The notes under the pieces: generated by a model | What the model was told of the DNA's origin: nothing | The model's database searches: none | The model's input: the letters and a program-made list of their open reading frames with translations, nothing else | DNA from: Betaproteobacteria bacterium | Lineage (GTDB): Bacteria > Pseudomonadota > Gammaproteobacteria > Burkholderiales > SG8-39 | Length of the DNA: 42,514 nucleotides | Direction: 5' to 3' | NCBI GenBank assembly: GCA_022340705.1 | Contig: JAJDNJ010000293.1 | Location: forward strand, 1-42,514 | Position numbers and translations under genes: made by a program | In this document: positions 9,744-22,679 of the stretch, piece by piece | Position numbering within the stretch: position 1 is the first letter of the stretch | How the letters are laid out: every line of letters begins with the position of its first letter

Positions 9744-10187
9744 TCACTCGGTGGGGAGGCCGCCGCCGCGGTACTTGCAGTCGGGCCGGCTGCAATCCGC
9801 GTACAGCGCGAGCGAATGCCCGCGCAATTCGAAGCCGCGCTGGCGCGCGACTTCGCTCTGCCGCCGCTCGATTTCGCCGTCGTAGAACTCCTCGACGCGC
9901 CCGCATTGCATGCAGACAAGATGGTCGTGATGGCCGCCCTGGTTCAGCTCGAAGACCGCCTTGCCGGTCTCGAAATGCTGGCGCGAGAGCAGTCCTGCCT
10001 GCTCGAACTGCGTAAGCACGCGGTAGACGGTGGCGAGCCCGACATCGATACCTTCCGCGATCAGCGTCTTGTAGACGTCCTCGGCGGACAGATGACGCAC
10101 CTTGCTGTTTTCGAACAGCTCGAGGATCTTGCGCCGCGGAAGCGTCGCCTTGAGCCCGATGTCCTTCAAGCTTTGCGCGGAGTCCAT
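9744..10187 (-). CDS. fur: Ferric uptake regulator Fur
   Basis: 147 residues. The N-terminal winged helix reads [20 protein letters not shown] and then [36 protein letters not shown], the DNA-recognition region. The metal-binding dimerisation domain has [18 protein letters not shown], with the conserved HHDH and CxxC, and a C-terminal CSRPDCKYR with a second Cys pair, as in Zn-bound Fur. With Fe2+ it represses iron-uptake genes. ATG at 10187 ([15 protein letters not shown]) is the family start. The gene diverges from bamE, an arrangement typical of betaproteobacteria. No clear 19-base Fur box was found in the shared intergenic region. Confidence 0.97.
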   Translation of the reverse strand: MDSAQSLKDIGLKATLPRRKILELFENSKVRHLSAEDVYKTLIAEGIDVGLATVYRVLTQFEQAGLLSRQHFETGKAVFELNQGGHHDHLVCMQCGRVEEFYDGEIERRQSEVARQRGFELRGHSLALYADCSRPDCKYRGGGLPTE

Positions 10188-10229
10188 GAAGACAGAGTGA
10201 GCTGAACGAGTGACGAAGGGTGTTCGGCT

Positions 10230-10258
10230 ATCATATCGGCTTTCCCGCTGGGTGAGAA
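10230..10258 (-). promoter_or_regulatory. Candidate sigma-70 promoter of fur
   Basis: On the minus strand, TTCTCA (10258-10253, 4 of 6) lies 17 bases before TATGAT (10235-10230, 5 of 6). The predicted start near 10223 gives a ~36-base leader to the fur ATG. The same bases read TATCAT on the plus strand, so the -10 region could serve bamE as well, but no matching plus-strand -35 was seen. Confidence 0.4.
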
Positions 10259-10262
10259 TCGC

Positions 10263-10778
10263 GTGGTTTGCCCGTCTAGTCCGCTCCTGCGTCGGCGCTG
10301 CGCGCTGATCTGCGTTTTGCTTGCGGCGGGTCTGGCGGGCTGCTCGAGCCAGACCGTCGAGGACGTGCTCGAAAACATTCCCGGGATCGCGCCGTACCGG
10401 ATCGAGATTCAGCAGGGAAACTACGTGTCGCAGGACATGATCGACAAGTTGAAACGCGGCATGAGCCGGGAGCAGGTGCGCTTCGTGCTCGGCACGCCGC
10501 TGCTCACCGACATGTTTCATGCGGACCGCTGGGACTACGTGTTTTTTCGTGAGCGGCCGAACAAGACGCGCGAGGAGCGACGCATCTCGGTGTTCTTCGA
10601 AAACAACCGCCTCGTGCGCGTCGACGGCAACGTGAAGCCTGAGGCGCAACCTGGCGCGAAAGCGGTCGAGTCTCAGCGCGAGGCGGCGAATGCGCAAGGC
10701 GACGAGGCGCCAAACTCCGAGGCTGTGAAACCCGAAGCGCGCGAGCCGCAAGCGCCCGCCGCCCAAGACAGGCAATGA
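10263..10778 (+). CDS. bamE: Outer membrane assembly lipoprotein BamE (SmpA/OmlA)
   Basis: 171 residues with a lipoprotein signal: a basic N region (RRR at 10-12), a hydrophobic stretch and the lipobox LAGC with the acylated Cys at 27. The SmpA/OmlA domain follows: [30 protein letters not shown], then [14 protein letters not shown] and [16 protein letters not shown]. BamE is part of the BAM complex that inserts beta-barrel proteins into the outer membrane. The last ~45 residues (Ala/Glu/Pro/Gln-rich) are a low-complexity tail beyond the conserved domain. The start is GTG at 10263 without a clear ribosome-binding site; no in-frame alternative keeps the signal peptide. dapB follows after 4 bases. 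Confidence 0.93.
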   Translation: MVCPSSPLLRRRCALICVLLAAGLAGCSSQTVEDVLENIPGIAPYRIEIQQGNYVSQDMIDKLKRGMSREQVRFVLGTPLLTDMFHADRWDYVFFRERPNKTREERRISVFFENNRLVRVDGNVKPEAQPGAKAVESQREAANAQGDEAPNSEAVKPEAREPQAPAAQDRQ

Positions 10779-10782
10779 CGCG

Positions 10783-11589
10783 ATGAGCACGATTCGGGTG
10801 GCGATCGCCGGCAGTACCGGGCGCATGGGCAGCACCCTGATCGAGGCGGTGCTCGCGGATGCGTCGCTCGCGCTCGGCGCCGCGCTCGAGCAGCCCGGGC
10901 ACCAGATGCTGGGGCGCGACGCGGCCGAGGCGCTCGGCAAGACGAGCGGCGTGCGCGTGACGGACGACGTCGGCGCGGCGCTCGCAGCGGCAGACGTACT
11001 GATCGACTTCACGCGCCCGCAGGGCACGCTCGCCCACCTCGAGCGCTGCGCGGCGCTCGGCAAGGCCATGGTCATCGGCACGACAGGATTCTCGGGCGCC
11101 GAGCAGGCGCAAATCTCGCGCGCGGCCGAGCGCGTCCCGCTGGTCATCGCGCCCAACATGGCGGTCGGCGTGAACGTCGTGTTCAAGCTCGCCGAAACCG
11201 CGGCGCGTGCGCTGGGCGAGGGCTACGACGTCGAGATCGTCGAGGCGCACCATCGCCACAAAGTCGATGCGCCCTCGGGCACGGCGCTTAGGCTGGGCGA
11301 AATCGTCGCCGCGGCGCTCGGCCGCGACCTCGCGTCGAGCGCGGTGCACGGCCGGCACGGCGATACCGGCGAGCGCGATCCGCGCGCCATCGGATTTCAT
11401 GCGCTGCGCGGCGGCGATATCGTCGGCGAGCATACGGTCATGTTCGCCGGCAGCGGCGAGCGCGTCGAGATCACGGTGCGCTCGGCAAGCCGCATGACCT
11501 ACGCACTCGGGGCGTTGCGCGCGGTCAAGTACCTGCAAGGGCGCGCGCCGGGACGCTACGACATGTTCGACGTGCTCGGCATCAAGTAG
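10783..11589 (+). CDS. dapB: 4-hydroxy-tetrahydrodipicolinate reductase
   Basis: 268 residues, the family length. The N-terminal nucleotide-binding motif is [18 protein letters not shown], with the GxxGxMG loop. [15 protein letters not shown] and VIGTTGFSG follow, and the catalytic/substrate motif is [20 protein letters not shown] (about residues 153-172). The end is [21 protein letters not shown]. The enzyme reduces the dapA product with NAD(P)H on the way to diaminopimelate and lysine. ATG at 10783 is 4 bases after bamE, so it is probably translated from the same mRNA. It is followed by a separate promoter and leader for carAB. Confidence 0.97.
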   Translation: MSTIRVAIAGSTGRMGSTLIEAVLADASLALGAALEQPGHQMLGRDAAEALGKTSGVRVTDDVGAALAAADVLIDFTRPQGTLAHLERCAALGKAMVIGTTGFSGAEQAQISRAAERVPLVIAPNMAVGVNVVFKLAETAARALGEGYDVEIVEAHHRHKVDAPSGTALRLGEIVAAALGRDLASSAVHGRHGDTGERDPRAIGFHALRGGDIVGEHTVMFAGSGERVEITVRSASRMTYALGALRAVKYLQGRAPGRYDMFDVLGIK

Positions 11590-11606
11590 CGCGACGCGCG
11601 CGTTCG

Positions 11607-11636
11607 TTGCGCCGCCGGCGCCGGCGGCGGTATACT
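11607..11636 (+). promoter_or_regulatory. Sigma-70 promoter of carAB
   Basis: TTGCGC (11607-11612, 4 of 6) and TATACT (11631-11636, 5 of 6) are separated by 18 bases. The predicted start is near 11643. The spacer region holds the perfect 18-base palindrome GCCGCCGGCGCCGGCGGC (11611-11628), a possible repressor site or the tail hairpin of the dapB transcript. Confidence 0.6.
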
Positions 11637-11650
11637 TCAATCTCAATCGA

Positions 11651-11680
11651 GCGGGAGGGGCGTCAGCCTCTCCCGCTTTT
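11651..11680 (+). terminator. Intrinsic terminator / attenuator in the carA leader
   Basis: GCGGGAGGGG (11651-11660) pairs with CCTCTCCCGC (11667-11676), giving a 10-bp stem with one G-U pair. The loop is 6 bases and TTTT (11677-11680) follows. It lies downstream of the carA promoter and 24 bases before the carA GTG. It would therefore terminate short leader transcripts (attenuation of pyrimidine/arginine synthesis) as well as read-through from dapB. No leader peptide was found. Confidence 0.7.
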
Positions 11681-11704
11681 CGCATCCGTTCCTGGAGTTC
11701 CGCC

Positions 11705-12830
11705 GTGTCCGCGCTCGAGCCTGCCGTTCTCGTCCTCGCCGACGGGACGGTGTTTCGGGGCCGTTCGATCGGCGCGAGCGGCCTCGCCGCGGGCGAGGTG
11801 GTGTTCAACACCGCGATGACCGGCTACCAGGAAATCCTCACCGATCCTTCGTACTGCCGGCAGATCGTCACGCTCACCTATCCGCACATCGGCAATACCG
11901 GCACCAACGCGCAGGACACCGAGTCCGCGCGAGTGTTTGCCGCCGGGCTGGTGGTGCGCGACGTGCCGGCGCTGGCGTCGAACTGGCGCTCGACCCAGGA
12001 TCTGCCGGACTATCTCGCGGCGCAGGGCGTGGTGGCAATCGCCGATCTCGACACGCGGCGCTTGACCCGCATCCTGCGCGAGAAGGGCGCGCAGAACGGT
12101 TGCCTGATGGCCGGCACGATCGATCCCGAGCGTGCGCTCGCCGCAGCGCGCGCCTTTCCGGGGCTGGCCGGCATGGATCTGGCGAAGGAAGTCTCCGCCG
12201 CTGCGCCGTACGAGTGGCGCGAAGGGCCGTGGACGCTGGACGGCGGCTACGCGCCGGCCGAGGCGAGCCGCTTTCACGTCGTCGCCTACGATTTCGGCGT
12301 CAAGCGCAACATCCTGCGCCTGCTCGCCGCGAACGGCGCGCGCATCACGGTCGTGCCCGCGCAGACGCCGGCCAAGGACGTGCTGCGCCTGAAGCCTGAC
12401 GGCGTGTTCCTTTCCAACGGTCCCGGCGACCCGGAACCCTGCGACTATGCGATCGAGGCGATCGGCGAGATCCTCGATGCCACGCGGCTGCCGGTGTTCG
12501 GCATCTGCCTCGGCCACCAGCTGATGGGCCTCGCCTCCGGCGCGAAGACCCTGAAAATGAAATTCGGCCATCACGGCGCCAACCATCCGGTGAAAGATCT
12601 CGACACCGGACAGGTGGTGATCACCAGCCAGAACCATGGTTTTGCGGTCGACGCGGCGAGCCTTCCGCAGACGTTGCGTCCCACGCACGTCTCGTTGTTC
12701 GACGGCTCGCTGCAGGGTCTTGCGCGCACCGACAGGCCCGCGTTCTGTTTCCAGGGCCACCCCGAAGCGAGCCCGGGTCCGCACGACATTCGCTACCTGT
12801 TCCGGCGCTTCGCCGACATGATGCTGAGCC

Positions 12831-12847
<17 letters not shown>
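11705..12847 (+). CDS. carA: Carbamoyl-phosphate synthase small (glutaminase) subunit
   Basis: 380 residues. The N-terminal CPSase domain opens [12 protein letters not shown]-like (here [20 protein letters not shown]) and has [21 protein letters not shown]. The C-terminal class I glutaminase domain has [15 protein letters not shown], the nucleophile motif [18 protein letters not shown] (Cys about 271) and [15 protein letters not shown], which holds the catalytic His. It releases ammonia from glutamine for CarB, feeding pyrimidine and arginine synthesis. The start is GTG at 11705. Its last 17 bases overlap the start of carB, indicating translational coupling. The leader carries an attenuator-like hairpin. 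Confidence 0.97.
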
Positions 12848-16070
<3,223 letters not shown>

Positions 16071-16125
16071 TCTCGGGCTGCGCCCGAAGCCCGCGTCCAC
16101 CGAGCTCAACCCCCCCAGCTAAGGC

Positions 16126-16599
16126 ATGGCAAAGACACCCATTACGGTCCGTGGCATGGAATTGCTGCGCGCCGAACTCCAGCGTCTGAAGACCCAGGAG
16201 CGGCCGCGCATCATTACGGCGATCGCCGAGGCGCGGGCGCACGGCGACCTATCCGAGAACGCCGAGTACGCGGCGGCGCGCGAGCGTCAGGGATTCGTCG
16301 AGGGCCGGATTGCGGAAATCGAGAGTAAGCTGGCCAACGCGCAGGTGATCGATCCGAAGCTGTTGCACGCCGACGGGCGCTGCGTGTTCGGCGCGACAGT
16401 GGACCTGGAAGGCGAGGAGGGCGCGCCGGTGACCTACCAGATCGTCGGCGAGGACGAGGCGGACATCAAGTCGGGCCGCCTGTCGGTGACCTCGCCGATC
16501 GCCCGAGCGCTGATCGGACGCGAGGCGGGCGACGCGGTGGACGTGCAGACGCCGGGCGGCGTGAAGCGCTACGAAATCCTGGACGTGCGTTACGAATAG
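16126..16599 (+). CDS. greA: Transcription elongation factor GreA
   Basis: 157 residues, the standard length. The N-terminal antiparallel coiled coil (about 1-75) is [19 protein letters not shown] followed by [37 protein letters not shown]. The acidic tip residues in DLSENAEY are present. The C-terminal FKBP-like domain has [34 protein letters not shown]. GreA enters the RNA polymerase secondary channel and stimulates cleavage of backtracked RNA. The gap to carB is 55 bases and holds a short hairpin (16073-16087) without a T-tract, so greA may be read from the carAB transcript. The neighbourhood carB-greA is conserved in betaproteobacteria. Confidence 0.97.
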   Translation: MAKTPITVRGMELLRAELQRLKTQERPRIITAIAEARAHGDLSENAEYAAARERQGFVEGRIAEIESKLANAQVIDPKLLHADGRCVFGATVDLEGEEGAPVTYQIVGEDEADIKSGRLSVTSPIARALIGREAGDAVDVQTPGGVKRYEILDVRYE

Positions 16600-16612
16600 G
16601 GTCTGCGCCGCG

Positions 16613-17044
16613 TTGCTGCTTGCCGCGCTGGTCGCCTGTTCGGACGGCGGCGGTGGGCCGTATCTCGAGTTCCTCGGCGGCGGGTTCGTGTTCAACTACC
16701 GGCTCGCAGAGGCGGAGTACGGCTTCGTCGTCAAGCGCCTGCGTGCCTTGCCCGAAGGATCGATCATCGAAGCGCGCATGGAAAATCCCGCTGGGGGCGA
16801 GCCTTTCGTGCTGCGCGAGCCCGCGGCCTGGGACCGGCTCGAGTACGTGTTTCACTCGCCTGCGGTGCAGGGCGTCAAGGCGGGGCGCGACTACCGTGTA
16901 GAGCTCAGGCTGATCGACGGTGCCGACGGACGGGTTCTCGCGACCACCACGACGACGTTCCGCTCCGATGTCGACCAGTCGGTGCTTCCCGAGCGCCCTC
17001 CGGTGGTCGGTCCGGGCTATCAGCCCGCCCGGGGCGTCCACTGA
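16613..17044 (+). CDS. Small conserved-looking envelope protein, probable lipoprotein
   Basis: About 143 residues from TTG at 16613; I cannot name its family. The start of the frame reads as a hydrophobic run LLLAALVAC followed by SDGGGGPYLEFLGGGFVFNY, which looks like a lipoprotein lipobox and a Gly linker. The rest is a soluble, beta-rich-looking domain (EYGFVVKRLRALPEGSIIEA, then YRVELRLIDGADGRVLATTT). With TTG as start the signal is only 8 residues before the Cys, which is too short. Upstream the frame stays open to a stop at 16562-16564 and would give [15 protein letters not shown], a good signal, but contains no ATG, GTG or TTG. The true start may be non-standard or overlap greA. It lies between greA and rlmE, 13 bases after greA. 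Confidence 0.6.
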   Translation: MLLAALVACSDGGGGPYLEFLGGGFVFNYRLAEAEYGFVVKRLRALPEGSIIEARMENPAGGEPFVLREPAAWDRLEYVFHSPAVQGVKAGRDYRVELRLIDGADGRVLATTTTTFRSDVDQSVLPERPPVVGPGYQPARGVH

Positions 17045-17064
17045 CGCGCGCCGGTTGATTGCCG

Positions 17065-17679
17065 ATGGCGAAGCAGCGTAGCGCGTGGTTACGACGGCAC
17101 GTCGCCGATCCCTATGTGCGCCGCGCGCAGGATGCGGGTTACCGCTCGCGTGCGGCATTCAAGCTGCTCGAGATCGATCGCCGCGACAGGCTGCTCCGAC
17201 CCGGCATGCGGGTGCTCGACCTGGGCGCCGCACCCGGCGGCTGGGCGCAAGTCGCCGCCGCACGCGTGCGGCCCGGCGGACATGTGGTCGCGGTCGATCT
17301 GCTCCAAATCGCGCCGATTCCGGGCGTGACGGTGTTGCGCGGCGACCTGAGCGACCCGGCGCTGCGCGAGGCGGTCGCTGCCGCGCTCGCCGGGCCGGCG
17401 GACCTCGTGCTCTGCGATCTGTCACCCAACCTGACGGGGATTGCCTCCGCCGATCAGGCACGCGCTGCCACACTGGTCGAGACCGCGCTGGCGATCGCGC
17501 AGGCTCTGCTGCGCCCAGGCGGTGCATTCCTGTGCAAAATTTTTCACGGCGAGGCCTATGCCGGACTGCTCGACGCGTTCAAAGCGGCGTTCGAAACGGT
17601 GCAGGTACGTAAGCCCGGCGCCTCGCGCAGCGAGTCGCGCGAGACTTACGTCCTGGCGCGCGGGCCGCGACCGACTTGA
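17065..17679 (+). CDS. rlmE: 23S rRNA (uridine-2'-O) methyltransferase RlmE (FtsJ/RrmJ)
   Basis: 204 residues, the family size. The N terminus is MAKQRSAWLRRHVADPYVRR followed by RSRAAFKLLEID, with the first catalytic Lys. SAM motif I is VLDLGAAPGGWAQVAA. The Asp of DLVLCDLSPN, the Lys of LCKIFHGE and the Glu of SRSESRETYVLA complete the K-D-K-E tetrad. It methylates U2552 of 23S rRNA late in 50S assembly. ATG at 17065 is preferred over an in-frame TTG at 17059 because it gives the typical MAK-like start. It precedes ftsH, as in many proteobacteria, where both are heat-responsive; no sigma-32 site was found here. Confidence 0.95.
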   Translation: MAKQRSAWLRRHVADPYVRRAQDAGYRSRAAFKLLEIDRRDRLLRPGMRVLDLGAAPGGWAQVAAARVRPGGHVVAVDLLQIAPIPGVTVLRGDLSDPALREAVAAALAGPADLVLCDLSPNLTGIASADQARAATLVETALAIAQALLRPGGAFLCKIFHGEAYAGLLDAFKAAFETVQVRKPGASRSESRETYVLARGPRPT

Positions 17680-17761
17680 CGGGCTCAGGAACCGTCCCCA
17701 ACTGAGTGCTGTCTGATACCATGGCCTTCTTGGCAGCGGCGCACCGCAGGAGAGCAAGCTC

Positions 17762-19648
17762 TTGAATAACATGTTCAAAAACCTGGTCATCTGGCTCGTG
17801 ATCGGCCTCGTGCTGATGACGGTGTTCAACCAGTTCAATACCCGCCAGGCGGCCCAGGCCCCGATGGAGTACTCGCAGTTCATCGAAGAGGTGAAGGCGG
17901 GGCGCATCTCCAAGGTGACGATCGAAGGTCGCCAGCTTAAGGCGACCACGACCGAAGGCAAACGCGTCACGAGCTACTCGCCGGGCGACATCTGGCTGGT
18001 CTCCGACCTGCTCAAGTACGGGGTCAAGATCGAGGCCAAGCCCGAGGAGGAGCCTTCGCTCCTGATGAACATCTTCGTGTCCTGGTTCCCGATGCTGCTC
18101 CTGATCGGCGTCTGGATCTTCTTCATGCGCCAGATGCAGGGCGGAGGGCGCGGGGGCGCGTTCTCGTTCGGCAAATCGCGCGCGCGCATGCTCGACGAGT
18201 CGTCGAACACCGTGACCTTCGCGGACGTCGCCGGGTGCGAGGAGGCAAAAGAGGAAGTGGCCGAGCTGGTCGACTTCCTGCGTGATCCGACCAAGTTCCA
18301 GAAGCTCGGCGGGCGCATCCCGCGCGGCGTGCTGATGGTCGGCTCGCCCGGCACGGGCAAGACCCTGCTCGCGCGTGCGATCGCGGGCGAGGCCAAGGTG
18401 CCGTTCTTCTCGATCTCGGGCTCCGATTTCGTCGAGATGTTCGTCGGCGTGGGCGCGGCGAGGGTGCGCGACATGTTCGAGCAGGCCAAGAAGCACGCGC
18501 CCTGTATCGTGTTCATCGACGAGATCGATGCGGTCGGCCGCCAGCGCGGCGCGGGGCTCGGCGGCGGCAACGACGAGCGCGAGCAGACCCTGAACCAGCT
18601 GCTCGTGGAAATGGACGGCTTCGAGGCGACCGCGGGCGTGATCGTGATCGCCGCCACCAACCGTCCAGACGTGCTCGACCCGGCGCTGCTGCGTCCCGGG
18701 CGCTTTGACCGCCAGGTGGTGGTTCCGCTGCCCGACATTCGCGGGCGCGAGGAGATCCTGCGCGTGCACATGCGCAAGGTTCCGGTTGCGCCGGACGTCA
18801 AGGCCGACATCATTGCGCGCGGCACCCCCGGGTTCTCGGGTGCCGATCTCGCGAACCTGGTCAACGAGGCAGCGCTGTTCGCCGCACGCGGCAACAAGCG
18901 TCTCGTCGACATGGACGATTTCGAGCGCGCCAAGGACAAGATCATCATGGGCGCCGAGCGCCGCTCGATGGTCATGCCCGAGGAAGAGCGTCGCAACACG
19001 GCCTACCACGAGTCGGGTCACGCGCTGGTTGCCAAAATGCTGCCGAAGACCGATCCGGTGCACAAGGTCACCATCATTCCGCGCGGGCGCGCCCTCGGCG
19101 TGACGATGCAGCTCCCCGAGCAAGACCGCTACAGCCAGGATCGCGACCGGCTGCTCAACACGATCGCAGTGCTGTTCGGCGGGCGCATCGCCGAAGAGGT
19201 ATTCATGCACCAGATGACCACCGGTGCGGCGAATGACTTCGAGCGCGCCACCGATCTCGCGCGACGCATGGTCACCCAGTGGGGCATGTCCGATGTGCTC
19301 GGCCCGATGGTCTACGGCGAGAACGAGGGCGAGATCTTCCTCGGTCGCTCGATCACCACCCACAAGAACGTGTCCGAGAACACCATGCAGAAGGTGGACG
19401 GCGAGATCCGCCGCATCATTGACGAGCAGTACGTGCTCGCGCGCAAGCTGATCGAGGACAACCGCGACAAGGTCGAGGCGATGGCCGCGGCTCTGCTCGA
19501 GTGGGAAACGATCGACGCCGAGCAGATCGACGACATCATGGCCGGGCGCCCGCCGCGTCCGCCGAAGCCCGCGGCGCCGAAGACGCCGAGTTCCGGGCCG
19601 GCGAACGACAGCGGCGCGCAGGGCGCCGCGGCCCCGGCCGCGGGCTGA
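17762..19648 (+). CDS. ftsH: ATP-dependent zinc metalloprotease FtsH
   Basis: 628 residues. Two membrane segments flank a periplasmic domain: about 5-23 ([15 protein letters not shown]) and about 100-120 ([13 protein letters not shown]). The AAA domain has Walker A GSPGTGKT (about 194-201), Walker [14 protein letters not shown] and the second region of homology [11 protein letters not shown]. The protease zinc site is HESGH (about 416-420), with the further Asp in [12 protein letters not shown]. It degrades membrane and regulatory proteins, including LpxC and sigma-32 in E. coli. The start is TTG at 17762, supported by AGGAG 9 bases upstream (17748-17752) and by the family N terminus NNMFKNL; an ATG at 17771 is the alternative. 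Confidence 0.97.
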   Translation: MNNMFKNLVIWLVIGLVLMTVFNQFNTRQAAQAPMEYSQFIEEVKAGRISKVTIEGRQLKATTTEGKRVTSYSPGDIWLVSDLLKYGVKIEAKPEEEPSLLMNIFVSWFPMLLLIGVWIFFMRQMQGGGRGGAFSFGKSRARMLDESSNTVTFADVAGCEEAKEEVAELVDFLRDPTKFQKLGGRIPRGVLMVGSPGTGKTLLARAIAGEAKVPFFSISGSDFVEMFVGVGAARVRDMFEQAKKHAPCIVFIDEIDAVGRQRGAGLGGGNDEREQTLNQLLVEMDGFEATAGVIVIAATNRPDVLDPALLRPGRFDRQVVVPLPDIRGREEILRVHMRKVPVAPDVKADIIARGTPGFSGADLANLVNEAALFAARGNKRLVDMDDFERAKDKIIMGAERRSMVMPEEERRNTAYHESGHALVAKMLPKTDPVHKVTIIPRGRALGVTMQLPEQDRYSQDRDRLLNTIAVLFGGRIAEEVFMHQMTTGAANDFERATDLARRMVTQWGMSDVLGPMVYGENEGEIFLGRSITTHKNVSENTMQKVDGEIRRIIDEQYVLARKLIEDNRDKVEAMAAALLEWETIDAEQIDDIMAGRPPRPPKPAAPKTPSSGPANDSGAQGAAAPAAG

Positions 19649-19661
19649 TCCTGCGCCTCGT

Positions 19662-20476
19662 GTGAAGCTGCGCTGCGGGCGCTTCGAGCTGACGCTCGAG
19701 CGCCCGCTTGTCATGGGCGTCGTCAACGTGACGCCCGACTCCTTTTCCGACGGCGGCCGCTTCCTGGATCCTGAAGCGGCTATCGCACAGGCACGCGCGA
19801 TGGTCGATGCGGGCGCCGATCTGGTGGACGTGGGCGGCGAGTCGACGCGGCCCGGCGCCGCGCGCGTGGACGAAGCCGAGGAGCTGGCGCGCATCCTGCC
19901 GGTGGTGAGCGCGCTGCGCGACTTCCCGATCTCGGTGGATTCGCGACATCCGATGGTGATGCGCGCGGCACTTGGCGCTGGTGCCTCGATGATCAACGAT
20001 ATCGAGGCCCTCGGCGCGCCCGACGCGCTGGACGCGGTCGCGGCCAGCGACTGCGCCGTCTGTCTCATGCACAAGAAGGGTGATCCGGCGACCATGCAGG
20101 AAGACCCCCGCTATGGCGACGTGGTCGCCGAGGTGCGCGACTATCTGCTCGGGCGCGTCGCAGCCTGCGAGGCGGCGGGCATCGCGCGCGAGCGCATCGT
20201 GGTCGACCCGGGCTTCGGCTTTGGCAAGAAGCTCGAGCACAACCTGACCCTGCTCAAGCGCCTGCCCGAACTCGTGGCTCTGGGGCTTCCGGTGCTCGCC
20301 GGCTGGTCGCGCAAGTCTTCCCTCGGTGGCATCACCGGCCGCGACCCGGGGGATCGCCTCGCTGGGAGCCTTGCCGCCGCTTTGCTCGCGGTCCTCGGCG
20401 GGGCGAAAATACTGCGCGTGCACGACGTGAAAGAGACCCGCGACGCGCTGCTCGTCTGGGAAGCGTGGAGGAAGGC

Positions 20477-20480
<4 letters not shown>
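19662..20480 (+). CDS. folP: Dihydropteroate synthase
   Basis: 272 residues. Both family signatures are present: [18 protein letters not shown] (about 17-34) and [14 protein letters not shown] (about 52-65). [25 protein letters not shown] and the C-terminal [27 protein letters not shown] complete the barrel, including the pterin/pABA-binding Lys and Arg. It joins pABA to dihydropterin pyrophosphate in folate synthesis. The start is GTG at 19662, 13 bases after ftsH, without a strong ribosome-binding site. Its stop overlaps the glmM start (ATGA). The ftsH-folP-glmM order is the usual proteobacterial one. Confidence 0.96.
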
Positions 20481-21835
<1,355 letters not shown>

Positions 21836-21875
21836 CACTTTCATCGGCTGGACGGACAGGCGGAACGCCAGGGGC

Positions 21876-21909
21876 TTGCGTTCGGCAATAATTTCCATAT
21901 TATTGGAAA
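21876..21909 (+). promoter_or_regulatory. ars promoter with overlapping ArsR operator
   Basis: TTGCGT (21876-21881), a 16-base spacer and TATTAT (21898-21903) form a sigma-70 promoter. The inverted repeat TTTCCA-TATTAT-TGGAAA (21892-21909) has the -10 hexamer exactly at its centre, as expected for an ArsR-family operator that blocks RNA polymerase. Transcription would begin at about 21909-21911, on the GTG start of arsR, so the mRNA may be leaderless. Confidence 0.7.
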
Positions 21910-21910
21910 C

Positions 21911-22279
21911 GTGGAAACGAAAAAGGTGGTCGACGCGCTTGCCGCGCTCGCCCAGCCCTCGCGACTCGCGATCTATCGCGCCCTGGTCCAGGCCGGCCCC
22001 GACGGCCTGCCCGCGGGCGCGATTGCCGCAGCGCTCGGCCTGCCGCCGGCGACGCTGTCGTTCCACCTCACGCAGCTCGCGCACGCCGGCCTGGTGCAAG
22101 GGCGCCCGCAGGGGCGTTTCGTCATCTACACCGCCGACTTCGCTGCGATGAACGACTTGATCGGCTATCTCACCGAGAACTGCTGCGGCGGCGCCGAGTG
22201 CGGCCCGGCCGTGGCGCAACCCGCACGCATCGAAAGGAAACGCCATGAAACGCCTGCACGTGCACGTCGCCGTCAATGA
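21911..22279 (+). CDS. arsR: ArsR-family arsenite-responsive repressor
   Basis: 122 residues. A winged helix-turn-helix covers about 5-90 (LAALAQPSRLAIYRALVQAG; recognition helix LPPATLSFHLTQLAHAGLV; wing GRPQGRFVIYTAD). The classic ELCVCDL metal site of the E. coli type is absent. Instead Cys 91, Cys 92 and Cys 97 (ENCCGGAEC) at the C-terminal end resemble the three-Cys As(III) site described for Acidithiobacillus ferrooxidans ArsR. The start is GTG at 21911, next to the palindromic operator. The 3' end overlaps arsI by 35 bases in another frame, and the last ~20 Arg/Ala-rich residues may be unstructured. It should repress the whole arsR-arsI-arsC-acr3 run and release it on arsenite binding. 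Confidence 0.9.
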   Translation: METKKVVDALAALAQPSRLAIYRALVQAGPDGLPAGAIAAALGLPPATLSFHLTQLAHAGLVQGRPQGRFVIYTADFAAMNDLIGYLTENCCGGAECGPAVAQPARIERKRHETPARARRRQ

Positions 22280-22679
22280 CCTGGCGCAGAGCCTGCGCTT
22301 CTACAGCGCGCTGTTCGCCGCCGAGCCGACCGTCAAGAAGGACGATTACGCAAAGTGGCAGCTCGACGATCCGCGCGTCAATTTCGCCATCTCGACGCGT
22401 GGCAAGGCCGCCGGCCTCGACCATCTCGGGATCCAGGCGGAAGACGATGCCGAGCTCGAGGAGATTGGGTCTCGGCTCAGGCAGGCCGAGTTGCCGACGA
22501 TGCCGCAGAAGAACGCGAGCTGCTGCTACGCGAAGAGCGACAAGTACTGGACGCTCGACCCGCAGGGCATCGCCTGGGAGTCGTTCCACACGCTCGACGC
22601 GATTCCGGTGTTCGGCGCGGATACGGCATCGATGCCGCAGGAACGCAAAGCCGCGTGCTGCGCCCCGTCGACCGCATGA
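22245..22679 (+). CDS. arsI: ArsI/CadI-family VOC metalloenzyme, probable C-As lyase
   Basis: 144 residues of the vicinal-oxygen-chelate (glyoxalase) fold: MKRLHVHVAVNDLAQSLRFY, then LDHLGIQAED and CCYAKSDKYWTLDPQGIAWE. The likely Fe(II) ligands are His 5 or 7, His 60 and Glu 112. The vicinal Cys 93-Cys 94 pair is the hallmark that holds trivalent organoarsenicals in ArsI. ArsI cleaves the carbon-arsenic bond of methylarsenite with O2; the related CadI proteins are cadmium-induced and of less certain function. A second Cys pair (138-139) stands at the C terminus. AAAGGAAA precedes the ATG, which lies inside the end of arsR, and the stop overlaps the arsC start. Confidence 0.8.
   Translation: MKRLHVHVAVNDLAQSLRFYSALFAAEPTVKKDDYAKWQLDDPRVNFAISTRGKAAGLDHLGIQAEDDAELEEIGSRLRQAELPTMPQKNASCCYAKSDKYWTLDPQGIAWESFHTLDAIPVFGADTASMPQERKAACCAPSTA

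Noticed and set aside
16073-16087. Terminator after carB (TCGGGC-TGC-GCCCGA)
   Set aside because: Only a 6-bp stem without a T-tract; too weak to call in GC-rich DNA.
17579-20095. An 838-codon minus-strand frame opposite ftsH and folP
   Set aside because: Composition artefact opposite two certain genes; the translation is Arg/His/Ala-rich without family motifs.
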